NCBI GenBank assembly: GCA_016789755.1
Contig: JAEUQG010000193.1
Coordinates: 1-38,234, forward strand
Origin: Bryobacterales bacterium
Lineage (GTDB): Bacteria; Acidobacteriota; Terriglobia; Bryobacterales; Bryobacteraceae
Direction: 5' to 3'
Length of the DNA: 38,234 nucleotides
A program made the position numbers and the translations under genes. Under the pieces are notes generated by a model that had not been told where the DNA came from, did not search any database, and was given only the letters and a program-made list of their open reading frames with translations. Of the stretch, positions 1 to 7,739 are shown in pieces. Each line of letters starts with the position of its first letter. Positions within the stretch are counted from its first letter, which is position 1.

Positions 1-1
1 C

Positions 2-3000
2 ACGCTCAATCAGATCACCATGCTCGCCCTCACCCTCATGGTCGGCATCGTCATCGACGACGCGATCGTGGTGCTCGAAAATATCTTCCGCTTCATGGAA
101 GAGAAAAACATGAGCCCTCTGCACGCCGCCATCGAAGGCACTCGCGACATCGGCCTCGCCGTCATGGCCACCACCTTCAGCCTGGTCGTCATCTTCCTCC
201 CCGTCGCCTGGATGGGTGGCATCGTCGGCCGCTTCATGTCCAGCTTCGGCTACACGGCCGCCTTCGCCATCATGGTCTCGCTGCTCGTCAGCTTCACCCT
301 CACCCCGATGCTCTGCTCGCGCTTCCTGCGCTTCACTCCCACCCATGGCGAAAGCACCAAGGATACGTTCATCTTCCGCGCCATGGCCAAATTCTACGCC
401 GTGTGCCTCGATTGGTCGATGAAACACCGCTGGGTGATCGTCGCCGTCTCGCTCGTCGTGGCCTACTCCACCGGCCCGCTGTTCAGCCGCATCGGCAAAG
501 ACTTCCTCCCACAGGACGACCAAAGCGAATTCGAGGTGAGCGTCAAAACGCCCCCCGGCTCCTCGCTCGAAGGCACCGAAAACGCCTTCCGCGAAGTGGA
601 AAACGAACTCAAGTCTCTCCCCGGCGTGCGCGATCTCTTCACCACCATCGGCGCCGACGTCCGCCGCCAGGTCGATCGCGGCTCCGTCCTCGTCGAGCTC
701 GTCCCCATGGATCAGCGCCAACAAACGCAGCAGGAATTGATGGCCATCGCCCGCCAAAAACTGTCCCGGTTCAAGGACCTCACCATCGGCGTCCAACCCC
801 CCAGCGCCATCAGCGGCGCCCCCGACCGCGAGCTAATGTTCTTCCTCCAAGGGCCCGATCTGGAGGTATTGAATAAGTACGCCCAGCAGATCAAGTCCCG
901 GCTCTCCAAAGTTCCCGGCGTCGTCGACCTTGACACCTCCTACGAAGGAGGCAAGCCAGAACTGCGCGTCCGCATCAACCGCGATAAATCCGCCGATCTC
1001 AACGTCAGCGTCGCCTCCATCGCCACCGCCCTCCGCACCCTGGTCGGCGGCGACGAACAGGCAACCACCTACCGCGAAGGCGACGACCGCTACGATGTCA
1101 TGCTTCGCGTCGACAAGCAGTTTCGCGATTCCTCCGATGCCCTGGAGCGCCTCTACGTCCCCTCCACCAGCATCGGCAACGTCGCCGTCGCCAGCGTCGC
1201 CAAACTCGAAGAGGCCGTCGGCCCCACCCAAATCGAACGCTACAACCGCCAGCGCCAGATCATGATCTCCGGCAACATCGCCAAAGGCCAGTCCCTCAGC
1301 AACGTCATCCAGATCATGACCGATACCGTCGACTCCCTCAACATGCCCCCCGAATACCGCAGCGGCACCGTCGGCCGCTCCAAAGAGCTCGCCCGCACCG
1401 GCGTCAACTTCGCCATTGCCCTGCTGCTCTCCATCATCTTCATGTACATGATTCTGGCATCCCAGTTTGAAAGCTTCGTCGATCCCATCACCATCCTCCT
1501 CAGCCTGCCGCTCTCGGTCCCCTTCGGCGTCATCGCCCTCAACCTGATGGGCGAAAACTTCTCGATGATCTATTCAAGCGTCGGCATCCTCGTCCTGTTC
1601 GGCATTGTCAAGAAGAACTCCATTCTTCAAATCGACCACATCAAGAGCCTCCGTCTGCACGGCCTGCCGCGCCTCGAAGCCATCATGCGCGGCTGCGGCG
1701 ACCGTTTGCGCCCCATCCTCATGACCACCGCCGCTCTCGTCGCCGGCATGATCCCGCTCGCCCTCGGCGGAGGCGCCGGAGCCGGCACCCGACGCACCGT
1801 CGCCATTGTCGTCATCGGCGGCCAGTCCATGGCGCTGCTCCTCACCCTGCTCGTAACACCGGTCGCCTACTCCCTGTTCGACGACCTCGCCGAAATGCGC
1901 CTCTGGAGCCGTCTCACCGGCCTCTCCCGCCGCCTCCGGCACGCCAGTTTCTTCCTCATTCCCCTGCTGCTGCTGATCGCCTTCACGCCGCAATCGCAAG
2001 CACAAGCGCTGCCCTCCCGCATCGGAGTCGGAGCCGCCCAGGCCAAGCTCAGCCTCGAAGACGCCGTGCAGATGGCCCTCAAGAACAACCTCGATATCGA
2101 AATCGAGCGCACCAATCAGGCGTCGGCTCGCGAAAGCATCCGCGGCGCCAAAGGCTTCCTCGATCCCCTCGTCCGCTGGCAGCCGCTCGGCGAGAAGCGC
2201 AATACGCCCACCAGTTCCACTCTCGCCAGCGCCGATGGCAAAATCACCGAAAGCACCATCGCCCAGAATTTCTTCTACCGCCAGCGCACCAATTGGGAAG
2301 GCTTCTCCTGGCACGCCGATTTCGAGAACGCGCGCCAATCCACTAACAACCCCTTCGTCGCGCTCAACCCGTTCCTCATCCCGCGCCTCACGCTCGGCGT
2401 CAGCATGCCGCTGCTGCGCGACCGCAAGATCGACCGCGAACGCAGCGAACTGCTCATCAAGCGCAAACAGGCCGACCTGTCGGACAACGAATTCCAACTC
2501 CGCGTCATCGACGTCACGGCCCGCGTCGAGCAGGCTTACTACGATCTGGTGGCCGCCTGGGCCGATTCCAAAGTACAGCAGGAGAGCGTCTCCCTCGCCC
2601 GCGAACAACTCGACCGCACCAAACGCCTCATCGATGGAGGCAGCGTCGCGCCCGTCGAACTCTACGCCGCCGAAGCCGAACTCGAACGCCGCAAAGACAA
2701 CTTCTACACCTCCATCGCAGTCCTGAACCAGGCTGAGAACAATCTCAAAACCCTACTCGGCGGAGGCCGCCAGGACACGCTCTGGCGCGATGAAATCCTC
2801 CCCACCACCGACGGCCGCGCCGCGCTTCCCGCAGATATCAAGAAGGAGCTGAGCGCCCTCGTCGGCGAAGCCATCGCCAGGCGCCCGGAACTGAAAAACC
2901 TCACCCTCCGCCGCGACGTCAACGACATTCAGAAGGATGCCGCGCTCAACCAGAAGAAGGTCGCACTCAACCTCACCGCCGCCTACATCAACACCGGACT

Positions 3001-3601
3001 CGCCGGCACCCTGCTCAACACCGGCAACCCCTTCAGCGATTCCTTCTCCGGCATCGTCTCCCGCCTCAACCAACTCTCCACCGCCGCGGGTCTCCAACCC
3101 CTCCCGCCCGTGGGAGGCGGCGGAGCCGTGCCCAGCTCACTCGTCGGAGGCTACGGCCAATCCCTGTCCAATCTGTTCGGAGGCAGTTACGGCACCGTCC
3201 AGGCCGGCCTCACCCTCGACTGGAACCCCCGCAACACCGCCGCCGAATCGGCCATCGCCCAAAGCGTCATCGGCGAGCGCCGCATCGATCTCCTCCGCAA
3301 GCAAGCCGAACAGAGCATCGAAGCCCAGGTGCGCAACGCGCTCCAATCCATCTCCACCAGCGAGCAGCGAGTCTCGGCCGCCGAAGCCAGCGCCAAGGCC
3401 GCCAAAGAAAAACTGGACAGCGAGACCCGTCTCTTCCAGACCGGCGAATCGACGAATTTCTTCGTACTCACGCGTCAGAACGAACTCTCCGACTCCCGCC
3501 GCCGCCTCGTCCTCGCCACGCTCGAACTCAACAAGGCCGTGGCCCGCCTCCAACTCGCGCTAGGCAAAACCCTCGACTCGCACCAAATCACGCTCAAGTA
3601 G
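2..3601 (+). CDS. RND efflux pump fused to TolC-type outer membrane channel (5' partial)
   Basis: The first ~630 codons are the later part of an AcrB/HAE1-type RND exporter. The frame is open at base 2, so roughly 390 N-terminal residues lie outside the window. The TM4 proton-relay pair Asp-Asp is at bases 56-61 (GIVIDDAIVVLEN), followed by the second periplasmic half and the last TM block, ending near VTPVAYSLFDDL (about base 1890). Without any stop the same frame runs through ~25 mostly polar residues and a hydrophobic stretch ending QSQAQA (about 1945-2010) that looks like a signal peptide. It then enters a complete TolC/OEP protein, with repeats starting near 2044 (KLSLEDAV) and near 2850 (VGEAIARRPEL). 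An in-frame ATG at 1895 would give a normal secreted TolC, but no Shine-Dalgarno precedes it, so a fused translation product is more likely. The pump is expected in the inner membrane and the channel in the outer membrane. The adaptor (MFP) gene is probably upstream. The 3' end overlaps the convergent cyclase gene by 8 bases. Confidence 0.93.
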   Translation, partial: TLNQITMLALTLMVGIVIDDAIVVLENIFRFMEEKNMSPLHAAIEGTRDIGLAVMATTFSLVVIFLPVAWMGGIVGRFMSSFGYTAAFAIMVSLLVSFTLTPMLCSRFLRFTPTHGESTKDTFIFRAMAKFYAVCLDWSMKHRWVIVAVSLVVAYSTGPLFSRIGKDFLPQDDQSEFEVSVKTPPGSSLEGTENAFREVENELKSLPGVRDLFTTIGADVRRQVDRGSVLVELVPMDQRQQTQQELMAIARQKLSRFKDLTIGVQPPSAISGAPDRELMFFLQGPDLEVLNKYAQQIKSRLSKVPGVVDLDTSYEGGKPELRVRINRDKSADLNVSVASIATALRTLVGGDEQATTYREGDDRYDVMLRVDKQFRDSSDALERLYVPSTSIGNVAVASVAKLEEAVGPTQIERYNRQRQIMISGNIAKGQSLSNVIQIMTDTVDSLNMPPEYRSGTVGRSKELARTGVNFAIALLLSIIFMYMILASQFESFVDPITILLSLPLSVPFGVIALNLMGENFSMIYSSVGILVLFGIVKKNSILQIDHIKSLRLHGLPRLEAIMRGCGDRLRPILMTTAALVAGMIPLALGGGAGAGTRRTVAIVVIGGQSMALLLTLLVTPVAYSLFDDLAEMRLWSRLTGLSRRLRHASFFLIPLLLLIAFTPQSQAQALPSRIGVGAAQAKLSLEDAVQMALKNNLDIEIERTNQASARESIRGAKGFLDPLVRWQPLGEKRNTPTSSTLASADGKITESTIAQNFFYRQRTNWEGFSWHADFENARQSTNNPFVALNPFLIPRLTLGVSMPLLRDRKIDRERSELLIKRKQADLSDNEFQLRVIDVTARVEQAYYDLVAAWADSKVQQESVSLAREQLDRTKRLIDGGSVAPVELYAAEAELERRKDNFYTSIAVLNQAENNLKTLLGGGRQDTLWRDEILPTTDGRAALPADIKKELSALVGEAIARRPELKNLTLRRDVNDIQKDAALNQKKVALNLTAAYINTGLAGTLLNTGNPFSDSFSGIVSRLNQLSTAAGLQPLPPVGGGGAVPSSLVGGYGQSLSNLFGGSYGTVQAGLTLDWNPRNTAAESAIAQSVIGERRIDLLRKQAEQSIEAQVRNALQSISTSEQRVSAAEASAKAAKEKLDSETRLFQTGESTNFFVLTRQNELSDSRRRLVLATLELNKAVARLQLALGKTLDSHQITLK

Positions 3602-4187
3602 TTGAACGCAGGACGGCGCGCGCCGGTGCGCCGTCCGCCCCCACCAATCGCAACGGCAAACAAACCAACTCATACTCCCCCACCCCTACCTCGCACAAAT
3701 TCAACCCCTCCAAAATCCACACCCCCGCCCCCAGCAACACCCGGTGCACCTCGCTCCCTTCCTCGTCATTCCTCCCCACCGACAAATAGTCAATCCCCAC
3801 CAGCTTCACTCCCCCCTCCACCAACTCCCGAGCCAACCCCACCGTCAACGCCTCGAAATCCTCCCGGAACGGCGCTTCCCACCATCGCCCGCTGGAGTTC
3901 CCCGTCCGAAACAACACCCGCTCCGCCCCGCGCCAATTCCCATCCAATCCCGCCACTACCGCCCGCCCCATCAACACCTCCAGCGGAGCCTCATCCACCC
4001 CGGCAGCCCCGTCGAAATAATGCGCCGGAGCATCCACATGCGTCCCCGTATGCGCGCACATCGACACCGCCGTCACATTCGCGCCATGCTCCAACTCGCA
4101 CACCTTCCACGACGCAAACACCGGATCCCCCGGCCATTGCGGCATCCCCCACGCCACAGGCACGCTGATGTCCATCCACCCGCTCAT
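3594..4187 (-). CDS. Cyclase family / KynB-like metal-dependent hydrolase
   Basis: A 197-residue protein of the cyclase (arylformamidase, KynB-like) superfamily, which uses a divalent metal for amide or ester hydrolysis. The family motif HTGTHVDAPAH lies at residues 46-56 and supplies the metal ligands. The C-terminal block LEGLNLCEVGVGEYELVCLP and the DGAPARAVL ending are typical. The length is slightly below the usual 205-220. The start is the ATG at 4187, whose last base pairs with the upstream sulfatase stop in an ATGA overlap. A longer upstream frame up to 4418 is open but lies wholly inside the sulfatase gene. It is the last gene of a DUF1080-sulfatase-sulfatase-cyclase chain, so it may act on a breakdown product; the true substrate is unknown and kynurenine metabolism is not implied. 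The coding strand is extremely G-rich, following the regional strand bias. Confidence 0.88.
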   Translation of the reverse strand: MSGWMDISVPVAWGMPQWPGDPVFASWKVCELEHGANVTAVSMCAHTGTHVDAPAHYFDGAAGVDEAPLEVLMGRAVVAGLDGNWRGAERVLFRTGNSSGRWWEAPFREDFEALTVGLARELVEGGVKLVGIDYLSVGRNDEEGSEVHRVLLGAGVWILEGLNLCEVGVGEYELVCLPLRLVGADGAPARAVLRSTT

Positions 4188-5560
4188 GCCCCAGGACGCG
4201 CCAGTTCCGGATTGTTCAGCAACGTGCGCAGCCCGACGATCGTCTGCGCCAGCTTCGCATCCTTCGCCAGATTCCGATACTCCTTCGGATCCATTTCGTG
4301 ATCGTATAACTCCGCCACATCCGGCGATCCCCACTCCGTATAGCGGTAGCGGTCCGTCCGCACGCTGCGCCCAATCACGCCCTGATGCCGCACAATCGTG
4401 TACGCCGCCTTCTTCCACTTCCTCTGCGGATTCTCAAGCAGCGGCCGCACACTCTCCCCATCCAAACCCGCCTTCTTCGGCAGCCCGCACAAATCGGCCA
4501 GCGTCGGATAGAAATCCACCCACTCCACCAGCCGCGGACAACTCTCCCCCCGCTTCTTCCCCGGCGCCGCCACAATCAGCGGAGCCCGCGCCGCCTCCTC
4601 AAACACCGTCATCTTCCGCCACAACCCCAGGTGCTCATTCAAATGCCATCCATGATCGCCAAACAACAGCACCACCGTGTTCTCCCAAAGCTTCTTCCTG
4701 TCCAGAGCATCCAACAACACGCCCACCTGCGCATCCATGAACGACGTCGCCGCATGATACGCCAGAATCGCCTTCTTCCGCTCCAACTCCGTCATCCGCT
4801 TCTCATCCTCGCGATGCGTCAGCGCAATCGGCGGAATATCGTTCAAATCGTCCGCCGGAGTATCCGGCAGCTTGATCTTGTCCGTCGAATACATCTCGAA
4901 ATACTTCTTCGGCGCCACCCACGGCAAATGCGGTTTGTGAAACCCCGCGCCCAAAAAGAACGGCTTCCCGCCCGATTGATCCATCAACTCCACAATGCGC
5001 CGCGCCGTGCGCCCATCGGGCTCCGCTTCGTCCGGGTTGTCCGTCATCACCCACTGCAAATCGCCGGTGCCGTCCCCCGCCGCGGCTTTCTTCTTCTTTC
5101 CCTTCGCCGCCGCCCTCGCCGCCCCAGGCCTGCTCGCAAACTCCGAAATGTCCCAGCTCACAGCGTCTTCAAACGCCCCGTGCGCAATCTTCCCCACCCG
5201 CGCCGTGAAGTAGCCGTGCTGATGAAAATACTCCGGCAGAAACACCGCATCCTTCAATGTCGTGCGCGGCGGAGTCCGGTTATCCAGAATCTTCGTCTTG
5301 TCCGGCCGAAATCCGCTCAACAAAGAAGTCCGCGACGCATTGCACACCGGATAGTTGCAATAAGCCCGGTCAAAGCGAATCCCGCGCTGCGCCAGCCGGT
5401 CGATATTCGGCGTCTTCGCCACCGGATCCCCGTAACACCCCAGCCGCGTATTCAAATCGTCCACCGCAATCAGCAGCACGTTCATCTTGCCCCGCTGCCC
5501 GAAAGCGGCAGTCGCCCCCAGCGAAGCCGCCATCATCTCCCGCCGCGACAAACCCGTCAT
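4184..5560 (-). CDS. Sulfatase, iduronate-2-sulfatase-like, Tat-exported
   Basis: A 458-residue type I sulfatase (alkaline phosphatase fold) that hydrolyses sulfate esters, probably on a carbohydrate. The N-terminus SRREMMAASLGA is a twin-arginine export signal. Metal ligands Asp34-Asp35 sit in LLIAVDDLN. The formylglycine motif is Cys73-Asn-Ala-Ser-Arg77, a CxAxR form instead of the usual CxPxR; the second ligand cluster is FGDHGWHLNEH. The overall pattern is closest to iduronate-2-sulfatase and choline-sulfatase relatives. A lysine-rich insert (AKGKKKKAAAG) around bases 5075-5110 looks like a surface loop. The start ATG at 5560 overlaps the stop of the next sulfatase (ATGA) and its own stop overlaps the cyclase start, so translation is coupled on both sides. 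No formylglycine-generating enzyme is encoded in the window, so maturation must be supplied from elsewhere. Confidence 0.93.
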   Translation of the reverse strand: MTGLSRREMMAASLGATAAFGQRGKMNVLLIAVDDLNTRLGCYGDPVAKTPNIDRLAQRGIRFDRAYCNYPVCNASRTSLLSGFRPDKTKILDNRTPPRTTLKDAVFLPEYFHQHGYFTARVGKIAHGAFEDAVSWDISEFASRPGAARAAAKGKKKKAAAGDGTGDLQWVMTDNPDEAEPDGRTARRIVELMDQSGGKPFFLGAGFHKPHLPWVAPKKYFEMYSTDKIKLPDTPADDLNDIPPIALTHREDEKRMTELERKKAILAYHAATSFMDAQVGVLLDALDRKKLWENTVVLLFGDHGWHLNEHLGLWRKMTVFEEAARAPLIVAAPGKKRGESCPRLVEWVDFYPTLADLCGLPKKAGLDGESVRPLLENPQRKWKKAAYTIVRHQGVIGRSVRTDRYRYTEWGSPDVAELYDHEMDPKEYRNLAKDAKLAQTIVGLRTLLNNPELARPGA

Positions 5561-6921
5561 CGCCGCACCTCCTTCCGGTACGTCTCCAGCAGCTTCTGCA
5601 TCGATGCCAGCGTCCCCTTCGCCGATGCCTCGCCGATCAGATTCTTCATCTCCCCCGCATCCGCCTGCAAATCGTACAGCTCATCCATGTCCTTCAGATC
5701 CAGGTAGTGAACATACTTGTACCGCGCCGTGCGCACCGCCTCCCACGAAGCCACCCGGGCGAAACCCTGCTCCATGAAGTACTCGCACAGAAAGTGCTCC
5801 CGCCAGCCCTTTGTCTTGCCTGCCAGCAACGGCAGCATCGATCGGCCCTGCATCTGCGGATGCGCCTTCAACCCCGCCGCCGCCAGCATCGTCGGCGCCA
5901 CGTCGATATTCAGCACCATCCCGCTCACCCGGGTCCCCGCCTTGATCAGCGAAGGACAACGCGCCACCATCGGAATCCGGATCGACTCCTCGTACGCCGC
6001 CCGCTTATCGCCCAACCCGTGCTCGCCCCAAAAATACCCGTTGTCACTCGTGAAAATCACCAGCGTATTGTCCAGCGCCTTCGTCTCCTCCAGCGCCTGC
6101 AACACACGCCCCAGCCCTTCATCGATCGCCGTCAAACACCGCAACTGATTCCGAACCAGATCGTCCCCCGGACCCACCGGCCCCTTCTTCTTCCCGGCTT
6201 TCTTCGCGGCCGCGGCCACCGGCAGTTCCCGCGTCAGCATCGGCTTGCCCGACAAATCGTCCGCCGCATTCGCACTCCGCCGGATCACGGCATCGGCAAA
6301 CAGCCCCGCATGCCGCGGCGCCGGAGTAAACGGCCCATGGATCGCCTTATGCGCCAGGTATACACAGAACGGCTTCGCCGCCGTCTGCTTGCGAATAAAA
6401 TCGGCCGCGTGATCGCTCAGCAGATCCGTCATGTACCCCTTGCCCGCCACCTGCTGCCCGTCGATGTTCAATGGCGGATCGTCGTACACGCCCTGCCCGC
6501 GAAAGCTCACCCACCGGTCGAATCCCGGCCGCGGCGAATCGTCATTCCCCATGTGCCACTTGCCGAAATAGCCCGTCGCATAACCGGCATCGTGCAGCAG
6601 CCGCGGATACGTCGTCATCTTGTGGCTCACCGCCGCGTTGTCCCCGTTGCCCTTCACGCCATGCGTCCGCACATACTGCCCGGTGAGAAAACTCCCCCGT
6701 GAAGGCGAACACAACGGCGTCGTCACAAACGCGTTCTCGAAGATCGCCCCTTCCCGCGCAATGCGGTCAATATTTGGAGTCTTCACGAACGGATGCCCCA
6801 TGTACCCCAGCGCATCCCAGCGCAAATCGTCCACCAGCACAAACACCAGATTCGGCCGCCGCGCCCGCTGCCCATAAGCAGCCCCCGCCGCCAGCGTTCC
6901 TAGGAATTCCCGTCTTCGCAT
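5557..6921 (-). CDS. Sulfatase, Tat-exported
   Basis: A second type I sulfatase of about 454 residues, paralogous to its neighbour. It opens with a minimal Tat signal (MRRREFLGTLAAGAAYG), then NLVFVLVDDL with metal ligands Asp31-Asp32. The canonical formylglycine motif is Cys71-Ser-Pro-Ser-Arg75, and the second site is FTSDNGYFWGEHG. A lysine/alanine-rich insert (AAAKKAGKKKG) occurs near bases 6190-6225, as in the first sulfatase. Two starts compete. A GTG at 6930 overlaps the DUF1080 stop as GTGA but has no ribosome site. The ATG at 6921 has AGGTGA five bases upstream and puts the twin arginines right at the N-terminus, so I prefer it. The target is likely a sulfated glycan handled together with the CxAxR sulfatase and the DUF1080 hydrolase, but this is inferred from gene order only. 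Confidence 0.93.
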   Translation of the reverse strand: MRRREFLGTLAAGAAYGQRARRPNLVFVLVDDLRWDALGYMGHPFVKTPNIDRIAREGAIFENAFVTTPLCSPSRGSFLTGQYVRTHGVKGNGDNAAVSHKMTTYPRLLHDAGYATGYFGKWHMGNDDSPRPGFDRWVSFRGQGVYDDPPLNIDGQQVAGKGYMTDLLSDHAADFIRKQTAAKPFCVYLAHKAIHGPFTPAPRHAGLFADAVIRRSANAADDLSGKPMLTRELPVAAAAKKAGKKKGPVGPGDDLVRNQLRCLTAIDEGLGRVLQALEETKALDNTLVIFTSDNGYFWGEHGLGDKRAAYEESIRIPMVARCPSLIKAGTRVSGMVLNIDVAPTMLAAAGLKAHPQMQGRSMLPLLAGKTKGWREHFLCEYFMEQGFARVASWEAVRTARYKYVHYLDLKDMDELYDLQADAGEMKNLIGEASAKGTLASMQKLLETYRKEVRR

Positions 6922-6926
6922 GTTGT

Positions 6927-7712
6927 TCACCTGTTGATAATCGGCCGCAACGGCCGCACGTAAATGTTCTTGAATGCCACCGGTCCATGATCGCCTTGCA
7001 GCATCAGCGGATTCACCGCCGCTTCCGCAATCGGCATATGCGACCGCGTCGGTCCCGGCAAATCCACGTCCTGCTGCACCGACAATCCGTTATGCAGCAC
7101 CCGGATGAACTTCGCGTTCTCCGTCTTCTTGCCCGATGCATCGAACCGCGGCCCGCGAAACCAGATCTGCAACGATTGCCACTCCCCCGGCCGCCGGCTC
7201 GCATTGCGCGATGGCGCCGATCCGCCCACGCCCTTGTTGTCGATCCAACGGTGATACACCGCCCCGCCGTCCGATGTCTTCATCGGTTCCTGCGACCCGA
7301 AACTGTCGAATACCTGAATCTCATACAGCCCGTGCAGATACACCCCCGAATTCGACCCCTTCGGAATCATGTACTCCAGATACAACTCGACATCGCCGAA
7401 CTTCTCCTCCGTCACGAAATTCTTCGTCCGCCCGTTCGGCCCGTTCAACATCGTGCCCGCCGGCTCGGGTATTCCCGCCAGCTTCGACGGGCCCAGCAGC
7501 CGCTCCCACCGCACGCCCTTCGTCGTGAACCATTCGTGCCCACCGCCGTCCTGCGCCTTCCATCCCGCCAGATCGCGCCCGTTCAGCAACGGACGCCATC
7601 CATCCTCCAGCAGAAACGGCGGATCGCCGTGAAACTCCCCATCGTTCAACTGCGGGCGCCCTTGCGCCCACGCACACGCCACCACCGTCAGGATCAGAAA
7701 AAATTGCCGCAT
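6927..7712 (-). CDS. DUF1080 / 3-keto-disaccharide hydrolase domain protein, secreted
   Basis: A secreted protein of about 261 residues with one DUF1080 domain, now called the 3-keto-disaccharide hydrolase domain: a concanavalin-like jelly roll that binds or cleaves glycosides oxidised at C3. Diagnostic stretches are WRPLLNGRDLAGWKA, FGDVELYLEYMIPKGSNSGVYLHG, YEIQVFDSFG and the C-terminal VAFKNIYVRPL. The N-terminus MRQFFLILTVVACAWAQG is a signal peptide. The ATG at 7712 has GGTGG just upstream; in-frame ATGs at 7724 and 7733 are possible but lack a ribosome site. This is the first gene of the minus-strand chain with the two sulfatases and the cyclase. An AT-rich TATAAAAT at 7723-7730 could be its -10 element. 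Confidence 0.9.
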   Translation of the reverse strand: MRQFFLILTVVACAWAQGRPQLNDGEFHGDPPFLLEDGWRPLLNGRDLAGWKAQDGGGHEWFTTKGVRWERLLGPSKLAGIPEPAGTMLNGPNGRTKNFVTEEKFGDVELYLEYMIPKGSNSGVYLHGLYEIQVFDSFGSQEPMKTSDGGAVYHRWIDNKGVGGSAPSRNASRRPGEWQSLQIWFRGPRFDASGKKTENAKFIRVLHNGLSVQQDVDLPGPTRSHMPIAEAAVNPLMLQGDHGPVAFKNIYVRPLRPIINR

Positions 7713-7732
7713 TGCGTCCACCATTTTATACA
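7704..7732 (+). promoter_or_regulatory. Putative sigma-70 promoter of the membrane glycosyltransferase, leaderless
   Basis: TTGCCG (7704-7709), a 17-base spacer and TATACA (7727-7732). Seven bases follow before the TTG start at 7740, so transcription would begin at or next to the start codon. The same arrangement is found upstream of the gene at 13872. It overlaps the start of the divergent DUF1080 gene. Each box matches consensus at four of six positions, so the call is moderate. Confidence 0.45.
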
Positions 7733-7739
7733 TTGGTAT

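Noticed and set aside
6699..7739. Upstream extension of the membrane glycosyltransferase
   Set aside because: The extension is Arg/Pro/His-rich and antisense to the DUF1080 and sulfatase genes; membrane protein sequence begins only at the TTG at 7740.
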